DNA of 35,832 bases from Pseudomonadota bacterium (GCA_022361155.1 JAKSBK010000151.1:1-35832), one strand, 5' to 3'. Shown: positions 16,833-28,317, counted from the stretch's first letter. The notes: generated by a model from the letters alone, not told the origin. Made by a program: numbers and translations.

Positions 16833-17538
16833 GTCGCCACCAGGGCAGTCCGGGCTCGTCGAGGGCACCCGAGGGCTTGGGCGGGGCGAGAGCCTGATTG
16901 ACGAGCGCGTCGGCGTAACCGAGCCACCCGCGCGGCAGCTGACCCGAGGCGGCGAGTCCGCATGAAGTCATCAACTGGACGATGTGGCGTCCGTGCTTGG
17001 TCGCATGCCAGGCTTCGTACGTAGCGGACGTTTCGTCGTTGCCACGGCCGTACACCCGGAAGTGGTCTGCGCGCGTGCTCGGATTGGTCTGCACCTCGAA
17101 ACGCAGCTCAGCACAGCCTCGCAGCAGCGGGATCCTGCAGCCTCCCCACATCAGCTGCTGAAACGCCCTGTAGGCCGGCTCGGATAGTTGCTCGAGCACG
17201 CCGCCCATGGCCCGGAAGAAGGCATCCAGGGGGTGGCGGTAGGCCAGCCCAGCCAGGGCCGGGATGACCGCGGGATCCACTGCGTTCATCGTGAGCCGGT
17301 AGGCCCGAAATACTCGGGTTTGCAGGACTTTGTTCGCTGGATCTTCCGACGCTGGGTCCATTGCGTGCTCGCGAGCGAGCGCTTCGGATAGAGCTCGGGT
17401 CCGCCACGTCACATGGTCCCGAATCACACTCAGGAAGTGGTTGGCCACCACGCCCGTGGGGTCCGTCGAGGCGACCAGGTCCGACCCGAGGTCCGGTACG
17501 GCGCCATCGACTGCATCCGGATTCGTAGGTCTCGTCAT
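16825..17538 (-). CDS. Unknown protein downstream of asnS
   Basis: I do not recognise this 237-residue protein. It is predicted soluble, with no signal peptide or membrane segment. It is rich in aromatic residues and His towards the C-terminus (HFRVYGRG, YEAWHATKHGRH) and ends with a Pro-rich tail (LAPPKPSG, LPWWRPG). The middle has helical character (AYRAFQQLMWGGCRIPLL). ATG 17538 is used here; an in-frame TTG at 17547 is the alternative. It starts about 16 bases after the asnS stop, so the two are probably co-transcribed. It is convergent with the HEAT lipoprotein gene, and their stop codons overlap. Confidence 0.7.
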   Translation of the reverse strand: MTRPTNPDAVDGAVPDLGSDLVASTDPTGVVANHFLSVIRDHVTWRTRALSEALAREHAMDPASEDPANKVLQTRVFRAYRLTMNAVDPAVIPALAGLAYRHPLDAFFRAMGGVLEQLSEPAYRAFQQLMWGGCRIPLLRGCAELRFEVQTNPSTRADHFRVYGRGNDETSATYEAWHATKHGRHIVQLMTSCGLAASGQLPRGWLGYADALVNQALAPPKPSGALDEPGLPWWRPG

Positions 17539-17554
17539 GGCACCCAAGAGCTCG

Positions 17555-18955
17555 CTAGAAAGCCGCCGAACCGGGCGTGCGTGGAAACGGAATCACATCC
17601 CGGATGTTGTCCATGCCGCTAAGGTAGAGCAGAGCCCGCTCCAGCCCCAACCCGAAACCCGCGTGGGGCACGGTACCGTAACGACGCAGGTCACGGTACC
17701 AGGCGTAATCCTCTGCATCCAGGCCGAGCTCCGCCATGCGGGTGTCCAGCTCCTCGAGGCGCTCCTCGCGCTGGCTTCCGCCGATGATCTCTCCGATTCC
17801 AGGCACCAATACGTCCATGGCGGCCAGGGTCTTGCCGTCATCGTTGACGCGCATGTAGAACGGCTTGATTTCGCGGGGGTAGTTCATGACTACCAGCGGC
17901 CGCTTGACCACCTGTTCGGTGAGGTAGCGTTCGTGCTCCGACTGCAGGTTGACGCCCCAAGCGACCGGAAAGGTGAACTGGCGCGGTGCCCTCTCTAACA
18001 GGTGGATGGCTTCCGTATAGTCCATGCGGACGAAGGGCTGCTCTACGACTTGCTCGAGCCTGTCGATGCTGTGCTTATCGAAGTGCTTCGCGAAGAACCG
18101 CATGTCTTCGTCGCATCGATCGAGTGCCTCGCGAAAGACATACTTGAGGAAGGCCTCCGCCCAGTCCGCGTTCTGATGCAGATCGCAGAAGGCGATCTCG
18201 GGCTCGATCATCCAGAATTCCGCCAGGTGTCTGGAAGTGTTGGAGTTTTCCGCGCGGAAGGTCGGCCCGAAGCTATAGACGCGCCCCATCCCTTGGCAGT
18301 AAGCCTCCAAGCCGAGCTGACCGGACACGGTCAGAAACGCCTTGCGATGGAAGAAATCGTGCCTGAAGTCCACCTTGCCCTGCGAGTCCCGGGCGGCTGT
18401 GTCCGGGTCTAGGGTCGTCACCGTAAAGGCCTCGCCCGCGCCTTCGCAGTCACTGGTCGTGATGATAGGCGTGTTGACCCACACAAAGTGGTTTTTGCAG
18501 AAGAAGCGGTGAACCGCTTGGGTCAGCTCGTGGCGCAGCCGCGCGATCGCAGCAAAGGTGTTGGTGCGCGGCCGCAGGTGAGCGATCTGGCGCAGGTACT
18601 CCATGGAGTGGCGTTTTGGGGCGACGGGGTAGGTGTCGGGATGGTCCACCCAACCCACCACTTCCACGCGATGGGCGAGCACCTCGGTCTGCTGGCCCTT
18701 GCCCTGCGATAGCTGGTGCGTGCCCACGATGCGCACTGCGCAGCCGCTGCTCAGACATGCGACGCTGGAATCGAAATTGGGTAGCTCGCGGGAAACGACT
18801 ACCTGGTAGGCGTCAACCCAGCTTCCATCGAAAACGTGCACGAAGGCCACGCCCGCCTTGGACTCTCGCTTGGTGCGGACCCATCCCTGGATACAGACGA
18901 CCTCACCAACGGCGATCTTGCCGCGGGCGAGGTCCGCGAGTCGCACCTGCTGCAT
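17555..18955 (-). CDS. asnS: Asparaginyl-tRNA synthetase
   Basis: Charges tRNA-Asn with asparagine using ATP. The 466-residue length is normal. The N-terminal OB-fold anticodon-binding domain spans about 15-105 (VCIQGWVRTKRESKAGVAF). The class II catalytic core contains motif 2 starting FRAENSNTSRHLAEFW at 233, the form specific to AsnS rather than AspS, and motif 3 GFGLGLERALLYLSG near 435, followed by the family's end signature RDVIPFPRTPGSAAF. ATG 18955 is preceded by CGGAG. A dedicated AsnS suggests that direct charging of Asn is possible here. The unknown gene at 16825 follows in the same direction. It is divergent from the OmpA gene at 19153. Confidence 0.97.
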   Translation of the reverse strand: MQQVRLADLARGKIAVGEVVCIQGWVRTKRESKAGVAFVHVFDGSWVDAYQVVVSRELPNFDSSVACLSSGCAVRIVGTHQLSQGKGQQTEVLAHRVEVVGWVDHPDTYPVAPKRHSMEYLRQIAHLRPRTNTFAAIARLRHELTQAVHRFFCKNHFVWVNTPIITTSDCEGAGEAFTVTTLDPDTAARDSQGKVDFRHDFFHRKAFLTVSGQLGLEAYCQGMGRVYSFGPTFRAENSNTSRHLAEFWMIEPEIAFCDLHQNADWAEAFLKYVFREALDRCDEDMRFFAKHFDKHSIDRLEQVVEQPFVRMDYTEAIHLLERAPRQFTFPVAWGVNLQSEHERYLTEQVVKRPLVVMNYPREIKPFYMRVNDDGKTLAAMDVLVPGIGEIIGGSQREERLEELDTRMAELGLDAEDYAWYRDLRRYGTVPHAGFGLGLERALLYLSGMDNIRDVIPFPRTPGSAAF

Positions 18956-19028
18956 GCTCCGAGCCTACATCGCTGCGTCGGCACGCGGCAAGCGTACGAA
19001 ATCGATCCGATCCGCCGTGTAGCGTCGT

Positions 19029-19044
19029 GTGAGCAACCGCTCAC
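19029..19044. promoter_or_regulatory. Palindrome in asnS/ompA-like divergent region
   Basis: GTGAGCAACCGCTCAC is a perfect 6-4-6 inverted repeat, 73 bases upstream of the asnS start and 108 bases upstream of the OmpA-family gene. It could be an operator or an RNA hairpin in either leader. No strong sigma-70 promoter was recognised beside it. Confidence 0.3.
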
Positions 19045-19152
19045 GGGGGTAGCCGTTCGCTGGGGCGTTCGGTCCGGCCACGGTGTTCCGCCGGCCCGTC
19101 GGGCCTTTCGCGGGGCCTTCATCAATGGGGCCGGCGGTCGTTCTTCGGTCGC

Positions 19153-20583
19153 GTGGGCTACAGGCGATCAGGTGCATGGTCGTGCGTCGTTGTGCTCGTG
19201 GCCATTCCGGCGCTCGTCCGGGCTCAGCCGTTTGTCGCCGTCGAGGCAAACGGGCTCGTGCCGATCGTGAACGCTGCATCGAGCCCTCAGCCCCAGCTTG
19301 ATCTGTTTGGCCTTGGGGGTTCCCTGTCCGGCACGCTCCTGATCGCGCCGGTGCGCTCGCTGCTGATCGGCGCCAGGCTGCGGGGCGGGTTGCTGCTCGA
19401 TGGCGAGGCACCGCTCGATCGCGGTCGCAGCGATCCAGGGATCGGGTCCTTTGCTACGCTCAGCGGGTTGGTCCGCCTGCATCCGCTCGCAGGTGCGGGT
19501 ACTGGTGAGCGGTCGCGAGGCCCCTTCGTCGAGCTCGGCGCCGGGGGGGCGTTGACCGGCGACCTGGTGCGCACGCAGCTCGAGCTGGGCATGGGCTACG
19601 GTTTGACGCTCGGCAGGCTGAGGCTGGCGCCAACGGTTCGCTACGTTCAGATCGTGCAGCCAGGCAGCAATTTCGACACTCGAGACGGGCGCTTGCTTGT
19701 GTTGGGGGTGGAGCTGCTCGCCCTTGATGTGCGTCGCGACCTGTTGCAGCCGACGTCGGCTTCAAGTGTGGACCTCGACGGGGACGGGATCGTCGATTCC
19801 GAAGATCTGTGTCCGCTCGAGCCCGAGGACCTGGATAGGTTTCAGGACGAGGATGGCTGTCCCGATCCCGACAACGACAACGACGGCATTGCGGACATCA
19901 AATCCCGCTGCCCCTTGGAGCCAGAGGACCTGGACGGTTTTCAGGACGACGATGGCTGCCTCGACCCCGACAACGACGCCGATGGGATAGCCGACGCGCA
20001 GGACGCATGCCCGAACCGCGCGGAGGTGATCAACGGCATCGACGATCAGGACGGCTGCCCGGATCAGGGCGTGATTCAAATGATCGATGACCGCATCGTC
20101 TTGGACGAGTGCGTCCTGTTCGACTTCTCGCGTGCCAGAGTCAAGCGCGTTGCGCGTCCCATCGTCGAAGCGATCGCCGGTCTCGTTCGGCAACACGCGG
20201 AATGGAGGCGCATGCGTATCGAGGGTCATACCGACATACGCGGCAGCGACGAGTTCAACATGTGGCTCAGCACTCGCCGGGCTCACAACGTGCGCAAGGC
20301 GCTCATCGAGCATGGCATCGACGGCGAGCTTCTCGAAGCCGTGGGGTTCGGCAGAAGCCAGCTTACGGATACCGGAAGGTACCCGGACGCGCACCAGCGC
20401 AACCGTCGCGTAGAGTTCGTCGTGGTGACCCGGCACCCGTCGGTGCACCCGTCGGTGCAACCATCGATGCAGCCATCGATGCCCCCGACGGCCGAGCTGG
20501 CAGCGCAGGCCCGGACTGGCGAACGAACCGAGGCTCGTGAGGCCCAAGCGCTGTCCGATCGGTCAAAGCCGAGGTTGCCGTGA
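19153..20583 (+). CDS. OmpA-family protein with thrombospondin type 3 repeats
   Basis: An outer-membrane protein predicted to bind peptidoglycan. GTG 19153 begins a signal peptide ending near LVRAQ (about 24). Residues 25-200 look like an outer-membrane beta-barrel, with alternating hydrophobic strands and Gly turns (LLIGARLRGGLLL, FVELGAGGAL). Residues about 205-290 carry calcium-binding thrombospondin type 3 motifs (DLDGDGIVDSEDLCP, DNDNDGIADIKSRCP, DNDADGIADAQDACP). The OmpA C-terminal domain (about 305-425) has EGHTDIRGSDEFNMWLSTRR and the usual GFGRSQ / RNRRVEFVV end. A tail of four 12-bp repeats encodes HPSV/QPSM units. The stop TGA overlaps the next gene's GTG as GTGA, so the two are probably translated together. 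Confidence 0.93.
   Translation: MGYRRSGAWSCVVVLVAIPALVRAQPFVAVEANGLVPIVNAASSPQPQLDLFGLGGSLSGTLLIAPVRSLLIGARLRGGLLLDGEAPLDRGRSDPGIGSFATLSGLVRLHPLAGAGTGERSRGPFVELGAGGALTGDLVRTQLELGMGYGLTLGRLRLAPTVRYVQIVQPGSNFDTRDGRLLVLGVELLALDVRRDLLQPTSASSVDLDGDGIVDSEDLCPLEPEDLDRFQDEDGCPDPDNDNDGIADIKSRCPLEPEDLDGFQDDDGCLDPDNDADGIADAQDACPNRAEVINGIDDQDGCPDQGVIQMIDDRIVLDECVLFDFSRARVKRVARPIVEAIAGLVRQHAEWRRMRIEGHTDIRGSDEFNMWLSTRRAHNVRKALIEHGIDGELLEAVGFGRSQLTDTGRYPDAHQRNRRVEFVVVTRHPSVHPSVQPSMQPSMPPTAELAAQARTGERTEAREAQALSDRSKPRLP
20434..20481 (+). repeat. 12-bp tandem repeat in OmpA tail
   Basis: Four tandem 12-bp units (cacccgtcggtg twice, then caaccatcgatg and cagccatcgatg) encode HPSV HPSV QPSM QPSM. The repeat is in frame and extends the region after the peptidoglycan-binding domain. 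Length variation between strains is plausible. Confidence 0.8.
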
Positions 20584-21917
20584 CCCTGGTTCGCTTCGGG
20601 GCCGCGCGCTTGTTCGCGTACTGCATCGCTCTGGCCACGATTGGCGCGGCGTGCTCGAGTCCCATCGTCGGAGGTAGCTGCCGCGAGGATTTTGCCGAAT
20701 GCGGCACCCATTGTGTCGACCTGAGCGCCGACGCGCACAACTGCGGCCGCTGTGGCCTCCGTTGCATCGACTCCCACATCTGCTCGCTGGGCAGGTGCGT
20801 GCCAGGCACGCAGGCTGCCGGCAGCGGTGGCATGGGTGGCGGCGCGGGCAGCGGCTGGGCGGGCGTGACAGGTGCTGCCGGGAGCGCAGGCGTTGGCGGC
20901 AGCGCGGGCGCAGCGGGCATGGCCGGCGCCGCGGGCGCAGCCGGGAGCACGGGCGTGGCCGGCTTGGCCGGTATGGACGCGGGCCTCGCCGGCAGGCCGG
21001 ATGCCACGCCTCCAGGCTGCCCGATCGGCTTGATGGCATGCGACGGCGTGTGCGTCGACGTGACGGTCGATGCCAGCCACTGCGGCTCTTGCGGTTTGCA
21101 ATGCAGTGAAGGCGGATTCTGCGTTGGCGGCCGCTGTCATGCTGCCTGCGAGGTTCCTCTGGTTCAGTGCGCCGGCAGCTGCGTCGATCTCCAATCCCAC
21201 GGAAGCCACTGCGGCAGCTGCGGCAACGTGTGCGCCAGCGGGATCTGTGAGCTCGCCAGCTGTCAGGACAAGCAAGCCGGCCATCTGGTCGTGATCGGAC
21301 ACGACTTCAAGCAGGCAAACGATACGATGCGCCGCATGGCAGGCAACGCGGTTTTCCTGGCCCGAGGAGCGCGGGTGCGCGCGTTGCTGTTCGAGGGCAC
21401 AGCGCACGAGGACTCGATCACCGGCATCGGTCAGGCGATCGATTTCGTTGCTAGCCGCGACGGGCGCGCCTGGACACGGACCAAGGCCAGCGATGCCACC
21501 ATAACCCGGCTGCTTGCTGACAGCGACGTGTTTGTCGTCTATCCCCAGGCCGGTATCGGCGTGGAGCGCATGTCCAACAACCGTGAGCTCGCGCGCCTTC
21601 AGCAACTGTGGGCCAATGCGCTTGCGGGCTTTCTCGGTCGAGGCGGCGTGGTGGTGTTGTTCGAGGGGCCGGCCATGCACGATGGAACTTATCAAGTCCT
21701 CGGCCCGACGCTGTTCGCAGCTGGCGCACGACAAGCGCTGACCTCGGGAGTCGTACGCGTCGATGCGCTCGGGGATGCCGTGGCGCTGGGGGCCAGCCAG
21801 TGGTACGCCGGTCGCGAGAACACGGTCCGTTTCGTCGACTTCAGCTCACCCGGGTCGGTCGTGGCGCAAGACCCGAACGGAGACGCCGTGGTCGTGCACC
21901 GGGTCCTGGTAGAATAG
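20580..21917 (+). CDS. Cys-rich lipoprotein with C-terminal Rossmann-like domain
   Basis: A 445-residue secreted or surface lipoprotein. GTG 20580 overlaps the OmpA gene's TGA as GTGA. The signal runs to AACSSP, with Cys25 as the likely lipid site. A first Cys-rich unit (about 35-75; HNCGRCGLRC) is followed by a Gly/Ala-rich low-complexity hinge (about 80-140). Two further units follow (SHCGSCGLQC, SHCGSCGNVC; about 142-235), of a type common in myxobacterial lipoproteins. The C-terminal 205 residues differ: alternating strands and helices (HLVVIGHDF, DVFVVYPQAG, GGVVVLFEG) suggest a Rossmann-like or class I amidotransferase-like fold, but I see no Cys-His-Glu triad. It probably shares the envelope location of the OmpA protein. 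Function unknown. Confidence 0.8.
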   Translation: MTLVRFGAARLFAYCIALATIGAACSSPIVGGSCREDFAECGTHCVDLSADAHNCGRCGLRCIDSHICSLGRCVPGTQAAGSGGMGGGAGSGWAGVTGAAGSAGVGGSAGAAGMAGAAGAAGSTGVAGLAGMDAGLAGRPDATPPGCPIGLMACDGVCVDVTVDASHCGSCGLQCSEGGFCVGGRCHAACEVPLVQCAGSCVDLQSHGSHCGSCGNVCASGICELASCQDKQAGHLVVIGHDFKQANDTMRRMAGNAVFLARGARVRALLFEGTAHEDSITGIGQAIDFVASRDGRAWTRTKASDATITRLLADSDVFVVYPQAGIGVERMSNNRELARLQQLWANALAGFLGRGGVVVLFEGPAMHDGTYQVLGPTLFAAGARQALTSGVVRVDALGDAVALGASQWYAGRENTVRFVDFSSPGSVVAQDPNGDAVVVHRVLVE

Positions 21918-21920
21918 TTT

Positions 21921-22247
21921 CTAAGGCGGGATCGGCCTCAGCTTGATGCGGATCGTGGTCGTGCCAGGGACCAGCTTCACCCGCAGGTCGTGGGGGAAAT
22001 GGTCCGGCGCCTCGAAGCTGAGATAGTGCATGCCGGGAGCCAGCGCCTTGGGGCGCAGCGCCAGAACCCGAGCCGAGCCCACGAAACGACTCGCAACATA
22101 AACGCGCGTGTGGGCCGGCTCGGCCAGGACCTTCAGCTTCGCCTTCTGCGGGGGCAGGGTAGCTACCGGATAGCAGCCAGCCAGCAGAAGCAGTCCAAAG
22201 GCCACAGGCGCAGTCAGCGCCGCCACGGGACACCTGCCACGTCCCAT
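21921..22247 (-). CDS. Small PEGA-like lipoprotein
   Basis: A 108-residue lipoprotein with signal VAFGLLLLAGC (Cys25). The mature part resembles a single PEGA-type beta domain: KLKVLAEPAHTRVYV, a short turn with FVG, then LAPGMHYLSFEAPDHFP and TTTIRIKLRPIPP. PEGA domains are found in surface proteins and may bind other envelope components. ATG 22247 is used; GTG 22226 is in frame and would give a shorter front to the signal. The gene overlaps the end of the preceding one by 34 bases, placing it last in the guaB-guaA transcript. It is convergent with the gene ending at 21917, with only 3 bases between them. Confidence 0.72.
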   Translation of the reverse strand: MGRGRCPVAALTAPVAFGLLLLAGCYPVATLPPQKAKLKVLAEPAHTRVYVASRFVGSARVLALRPKALAPGMHYLSFEAPDHFPHDLRVKLVPGTTTIRIKLRPIPP

Positions 22248-22665
22248 ACCTGGCGCAGCGTCGCTGCTGGAAGCACGATCCGCACGACCACGCTGCCGTC
22301 GATCATGGGACGCATCCCGTCGACACGGGCCTTGGCTTCGATCAGCGCCTGCGCTCGCTTCGCCACCCAGGGCGGCGCCCCTGTCTTGGCAAGCACCCGG
22401 TCAACGAAGGCATGAAGCTGCAGTCTGGCGCGGCGCTCGGCCCGCTTTCGGGAAGAAAGCACTCGGGCCTCCGAACGGCGGCTGTGTGCCCTGGGCCTGC
22501 CGAGCGCCGCCGTCACAAGCCGATCCTCGGCGCGTACGTAGCGCGGCGGCGAATCGCTCCAAGGCATGTCGAACAACGCCTGCGCGTTTGCCGTGCCCGC
22601 GCAGACAGACGAGCCCAGCAGCGCTGCTGCCAGAGCCAAGCACGTAGTTCCGTTCGGCGATCTGC

Positions 22666-22669
<4 letters not shown>
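22214..22669 (-). CDS. Exported basic protein coupled to guaA
   Basis: I do not recognise this 151-residue protein. Its ATG (22667-22669) overlaps the guaA TGA as ATGA. A signal peptide is clear: CLALAAALLGSSVCAGTANA, with cleavage likely after ANA near residue 29. The mature part is Arg/Lys-rich in the middle (SRRSEARVLSSRKRAERRAR) and has a C-terminal stretch of beta character (GSVVVRIVLPAATLRQVW) that might be a small binding domain. An exported product translated directly after GMP synthase is unexpected; the coupling may reflect expression needs and not a shared pathway. Confidence 0.7.
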
Positions 22670-25730
<3,061 letters not shown>

Positions 25731-25771
25731 GGGTCGCTCGTCCGGCCGCTCCGCCTGCGCCAGAGCCGCGG

Positions 25772-25777
25772 AGTATA
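25772..25777 (-). promoter_or_regulatory. Possible guaB -10 element
   Basis: TATACT on the minus strand lies 75 bases upstream of the guaB ATG and matches the sigma-70 -10 hexamer at five of six positions. The -35 position is only weakly matched, so the promoter call is tentative. Confidence 0.3.
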
Positions 25778-25805
25778 GCCCGAAAGCACGCCGTCGCGAG
25801 CCCTG

Positions 25806-27170
25806 CTAAGGATCGCTTGCGGGTCGAGGCGCTCGGACGAGCAACGGCTGGCGCGCGGTCGAGCGGCCCTGCAGCCGCACGGTCACGCTGAGCCTTCCTG
25901 AACGGGCCTGCGCCGGCAGCCTGACGAGCAGGCGCGTCTTGCTGGCGTGCTCTATCTGGAGCGGGATGCCTTCCAGCTCGACCCGTACCAGCCTCGAGTC
26001 CTCGACAAAGTTGCGGCCCACGATCGTGAGGGTGCCGCCGGGAGCCGCCTCGGCCGGTTCGAAATACTCGACGTGCGGTGCAAGCAGCACCAAGAGCGGC
26101 TCCGCTGTGCGGACGGCCGCACCCGACCCCACCCGCACCGTGAGCAGATCGCTTGGCACCCGAGGCACTCGCACGCTGAGCTCCTCGGGTTCGGCGCTCA
26201 CGATCTGCATGGGGAACGCCCCGAGCTTCACGCTGTTTTGCTCGAGCTCCGGGGAGAAGCCCTGACCCTGCAGCTTCACAAGCGACCCCACGGGCGCCGC
26301 ACGCGGAGCGAAGCTCAGAACGCGCAGCGGCGGCAGGATTCGGAAGCGCTGCTTGGACAGGACCGGCGCCAACCCGCTCACCTTCAGGGACATCCTCTGG
26401 CTGCGAGCCCCGCCCGGCACGCGAGCGATGATGCGCGTTGGTTCGATGTGCTCGATCGCCAGCGGGCGCTGGCCGAGCCGTACCTCAACGGAGTTCGCGT
26501 CCGAACCGAAATGGCGGCCGTGCAGCGTGACCAGCTGGCCTGCTACAGCCGCTGGCGGCTCGATGCGCTCCAGACGCGGCTGTCCGAGGACGACGAAGTC
26601 GCCCGGCGAGCGGGCCGGGGGCTGTTTGGGCAGGCGCAGCTCGAATCGGCCCGAAACCGCCGAGGAGGGGATCAGGATCGACAGCTCTTGGTCTCGTGCG
26701 CTCAGCACACGCACCGGCCGCTTGCCCAGCAGGACCCTTAGCCGCCGCGGGTCGCGGCCGAAGCCGGTTCCCCGGAGGGTGACGCGGCTTCCCGGTGGCG
26801 CGGCATCAGGGTGCATGGCCTCGATGCGGAGCGGCGCGCGCACGACGAAGGTTTGAGGGCTGGTAGCGGTGCCTGCGCCCGCCACCTCTACGCGAAAACG
26901 TCCCGAGGTTGGCCTCTCGGGGGCGATCACATCGAGCCACCCGGGAGCGGCCTGCAGCACAATGACAGGCTCATCGCCAAGCGTCACGCGGTTGCCTGCG
27001 GTGCGCGGCGAGAAGTCATGTCCCAAGATTCGGACCAACGTACCGGGGTTGGCGCGCAGGGGCTTTACGTTTCGCACTCGCGGTTTCGGTGGCGCAGTGA
27101 GCCCGCTCTGAGCGCGCGCCGAACCGCTGTGGCCCGTCAGCGCAAAAGCGAGCGCAACGGACGCCAGCAT
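25806..27170 (-). CDS. Secreted TIG/IPT-repeat protein
   Basis: An exported protein of 454 residues made almost wholly of five immunoglobulin-like TIG/IPT domains of about 80-85 residues. Each opens with a recurring pattern: VKPLRANPGTLVRILGHDF, MHPDAAPPGSRVTLRGTGF, IEPPAAVAGQLVTLHGRHF, FAPRAAPVGSLVKLQGQGF, FEPAEAAPGGTLTIVGRNF. ATG 27170 starts a short signal (LASVALAFALTG, then SARAQ). An in-frame GTG at 27230 would add 20 residues containing basic residues and is a fair alternative. TIG domains occur in surface adhesins and cell-envelope binding proteins. It is divergent from the PASTA-repeat gene, and both may act at the cell surface. Confidence 0.82.
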   Translation of the reverse strand: MLASVALAFALTGHSGSARAQSGLTAPPKPRVRNVKPLRANPGTLVRILGHDFSPRTAGNRVTLGDEPVIVLQAAPGWLDVIAPERPTSGRFRVEVAGAGTATSPQTFVVRAPLRIEAMHPDAAPPGSRVTLRGTGFGRDPRRLRVLLGKRPVRVLSARDQELSILIPSSAVSGRFELRLPKQPPARSPGDFVVLGQPRLERIEPPAAVAGQLVTLHGRHFGSDANSVEVRLGQRPLAIEHIEPTRIIARVPGGARSQRMSLKVSGLAPVLSKQRFRILPPLRVLSFAPRAAPVGSLVKLQGQGFSPELEQNSVKLGAFPMQIVSAEPEELSVRVPRVPSDLLTVRVGSGAAVRTAEPLLVLLAPHVEYFEPAEAAPGGTLTIVGRNFVEDSRLVRVELEGIPLQIEHASKTRLLVRLPAQARSGRLSVTVRLQGRSTARQPLLVRAPRPASDP

Positions 27171-27513
27171 ACATCCCAAGGGGGGCCGTGTAGCCGTGGC
27201 GGGCCAGCGCCCGCCGGTAGCCTCGATCACCCCCGCAACGTACTTGCTCGGCCAGTGCTCGGCCAGCCCGCATCGGTCACCAGCCGCCGGCGGTTGCGTC
27301 GATTGGGGGCCGCGTGCCCGATCCGCCCGCACAAGCGGCCGCGTCCTCCGGGATCGCAGGAGCGCAGCGGCGACAGCTCCGATAGGTGTCAACCATGCCT
27401 CCGGTGCCTCGACCGCGGATCGGCGGCTACCGCACAGCCGCCTTGGGCGATTCGCCTCGAAGTTGGCGACAGATGGGGGCTGACCCCTGGGTTTTTGCCC
27501 CCATCTGCGTACA
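27171..27513. other. Divergent intergenic region with REP-like hairpin
   Basis: This interval separates the TIG gene (minus) and the PASTA gene (plus). CAGATGGGGGC (27470-27480) and GCCCCCATCTG (27497-27507) form a perfect 11-bp stem with a 16-base loop containing TGACCCC. The GGGGGCTGACCCC part resembles REP sequences linked to IS200-like REP transposases (family resemblance, not proven). The hairpin ends 6 bases before the PASTA start codon. TACAAT at 27510-27515 resembles a -10 but overlaps that start. GCTCGGCCAG is tandemly duplicated near 27246-27266. No other gene is evident. Confidence 0.5.
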
Positions 27514-28317
27514 ATGCGCTGCATGTACGACGACGAGCGAGTGTCGATTCCAGGTCTTGGGCGGCGGGGCGCAGGTCCAGGGTGTGTCAGCGTTGTGCTG
27601 CTGTCCATGCTTACGTCCGCGGTCGTGACCGTGGGCATTCTCGTTGCTGTCCAGCGCTTTGGACTGGCGGGACTCGAAGCTCTGTTGGAGGGCAAGCCCG
27701 CCGAGGCAGCAGCCGAGGTGGTCGAAGTGCCCGACATCACCAGCCTGCCGCTGGCGGCTGCCGAGGAGGTGCTCAGGGCGAGAGGACTGCGGCTGGTGGT
27801 CAAGGAAAAGGACTCGCATGCCAGCATCCCGCTCGATCACGTGGCCGCTCAGACGCCTCTGGCCGGCTCGCAGGTGAACCCGCAGAGCGAGGTGAGCGTC
27901 GTCGTGTCCGAGGGGAGTGCGATCGTGAGCGTCCCGGCGGTAGTGGGCCGATCGCTGGCCGATGCGAAACGAGCGCTCGAGCAGGCCGGGCTCCGCGTCG
28001 GCACGCCGTCTGCGACGGGCAAGGGTCCGCCCGGGACCGTGACGGCGATCACGCCCGCTCCAGGTACCCCCGTCAAGACCGGCAGCTCGGTCACCCTGAC
28101 CGTAGCCCCCACGGGGCTGCAAACGCCCAAGCTTGTGGGGCTGTCGCTGAGCAGAGCCAAGGCCGAGCTCGCCAAGCGCGGTCTCACGCTGGGGCAGGTG
28201 CGGGAGCGCTACGACCGGACAAAGCGGGCCTACGTTGTCTTGGAGCAAGACCCCACGCCCGGCAGCGTGGTGCCCCGCGGGGCGACGGTGGATCTGGTCG
28301 TCAACGAAGGCGACTAG
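27514..28317 (+). CDS. Membrane-anchored PASTA-repeat protein
   Basis: A 267-residue protein with one N-terminal membrane segment (about 24-46, CVSVVLLSMLTSAVVTVGIL) and three PASTA domains outside the cytoplasm (about 68-132, 135-200 and 203-267). Typical PASTA features are VPDITSLPLAAAEEVLRARG, VPAVVGRSLADAKRALEQAG and TPKLVGLSLSRAKAELAKRG, each followed by a P-G/S turn and a V-V ending. PASTA domains bind peptidoglycan fragments or penicillin-binding proteins. There is no kinase or transpeptidase domain, so it is probably an accessory wall-sensing or tethering protein. ATG 27514 or ATG 27523 may be the start; neither has a good ribosome-binding site, since a hairpin ends just upstream. Confidence 0.87.
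   Translation: MRCMYDDERVSIPGLGRRGAGPGCVSVVLLSMLTSAVVTVGILVAVQRFGLAGLEALLEGKPAEAAAEVVEVPDITSLPLAAAEEVLRARGLRLVVKEKDSHASIPLDHVAAQTPLAGSQVNPQSEVSVVVSEGSAIVSVPAVVGRSLADAKRALEQAGLRVGTPSATGKGPPGTVTAITPAPGTPVKTGSSVTLTVAPTGLQTPKLVGLSLSRAKAELAKRGLTLGQVRERYDRTKRAYVVLEQDPTPGSVVPRGATVDLVVNEGD

Noticed and set aside
20283-21734. A 483-codon minus-strand open frame
   Set aside because: Antisense to the OmpA and Cys-rich lipoprotein genes; its Ala/His-rich content mirrors the Gly/Ala hinge on the other strand.
27231-27827. N-terminal extension of the TIG-repeat protein beyond GTG 27230
   Set aside because: It would cross the REP-like hairpin and overlap the divergent PASTA gene; the residues are low-complexity and precede a clear signal peptide.
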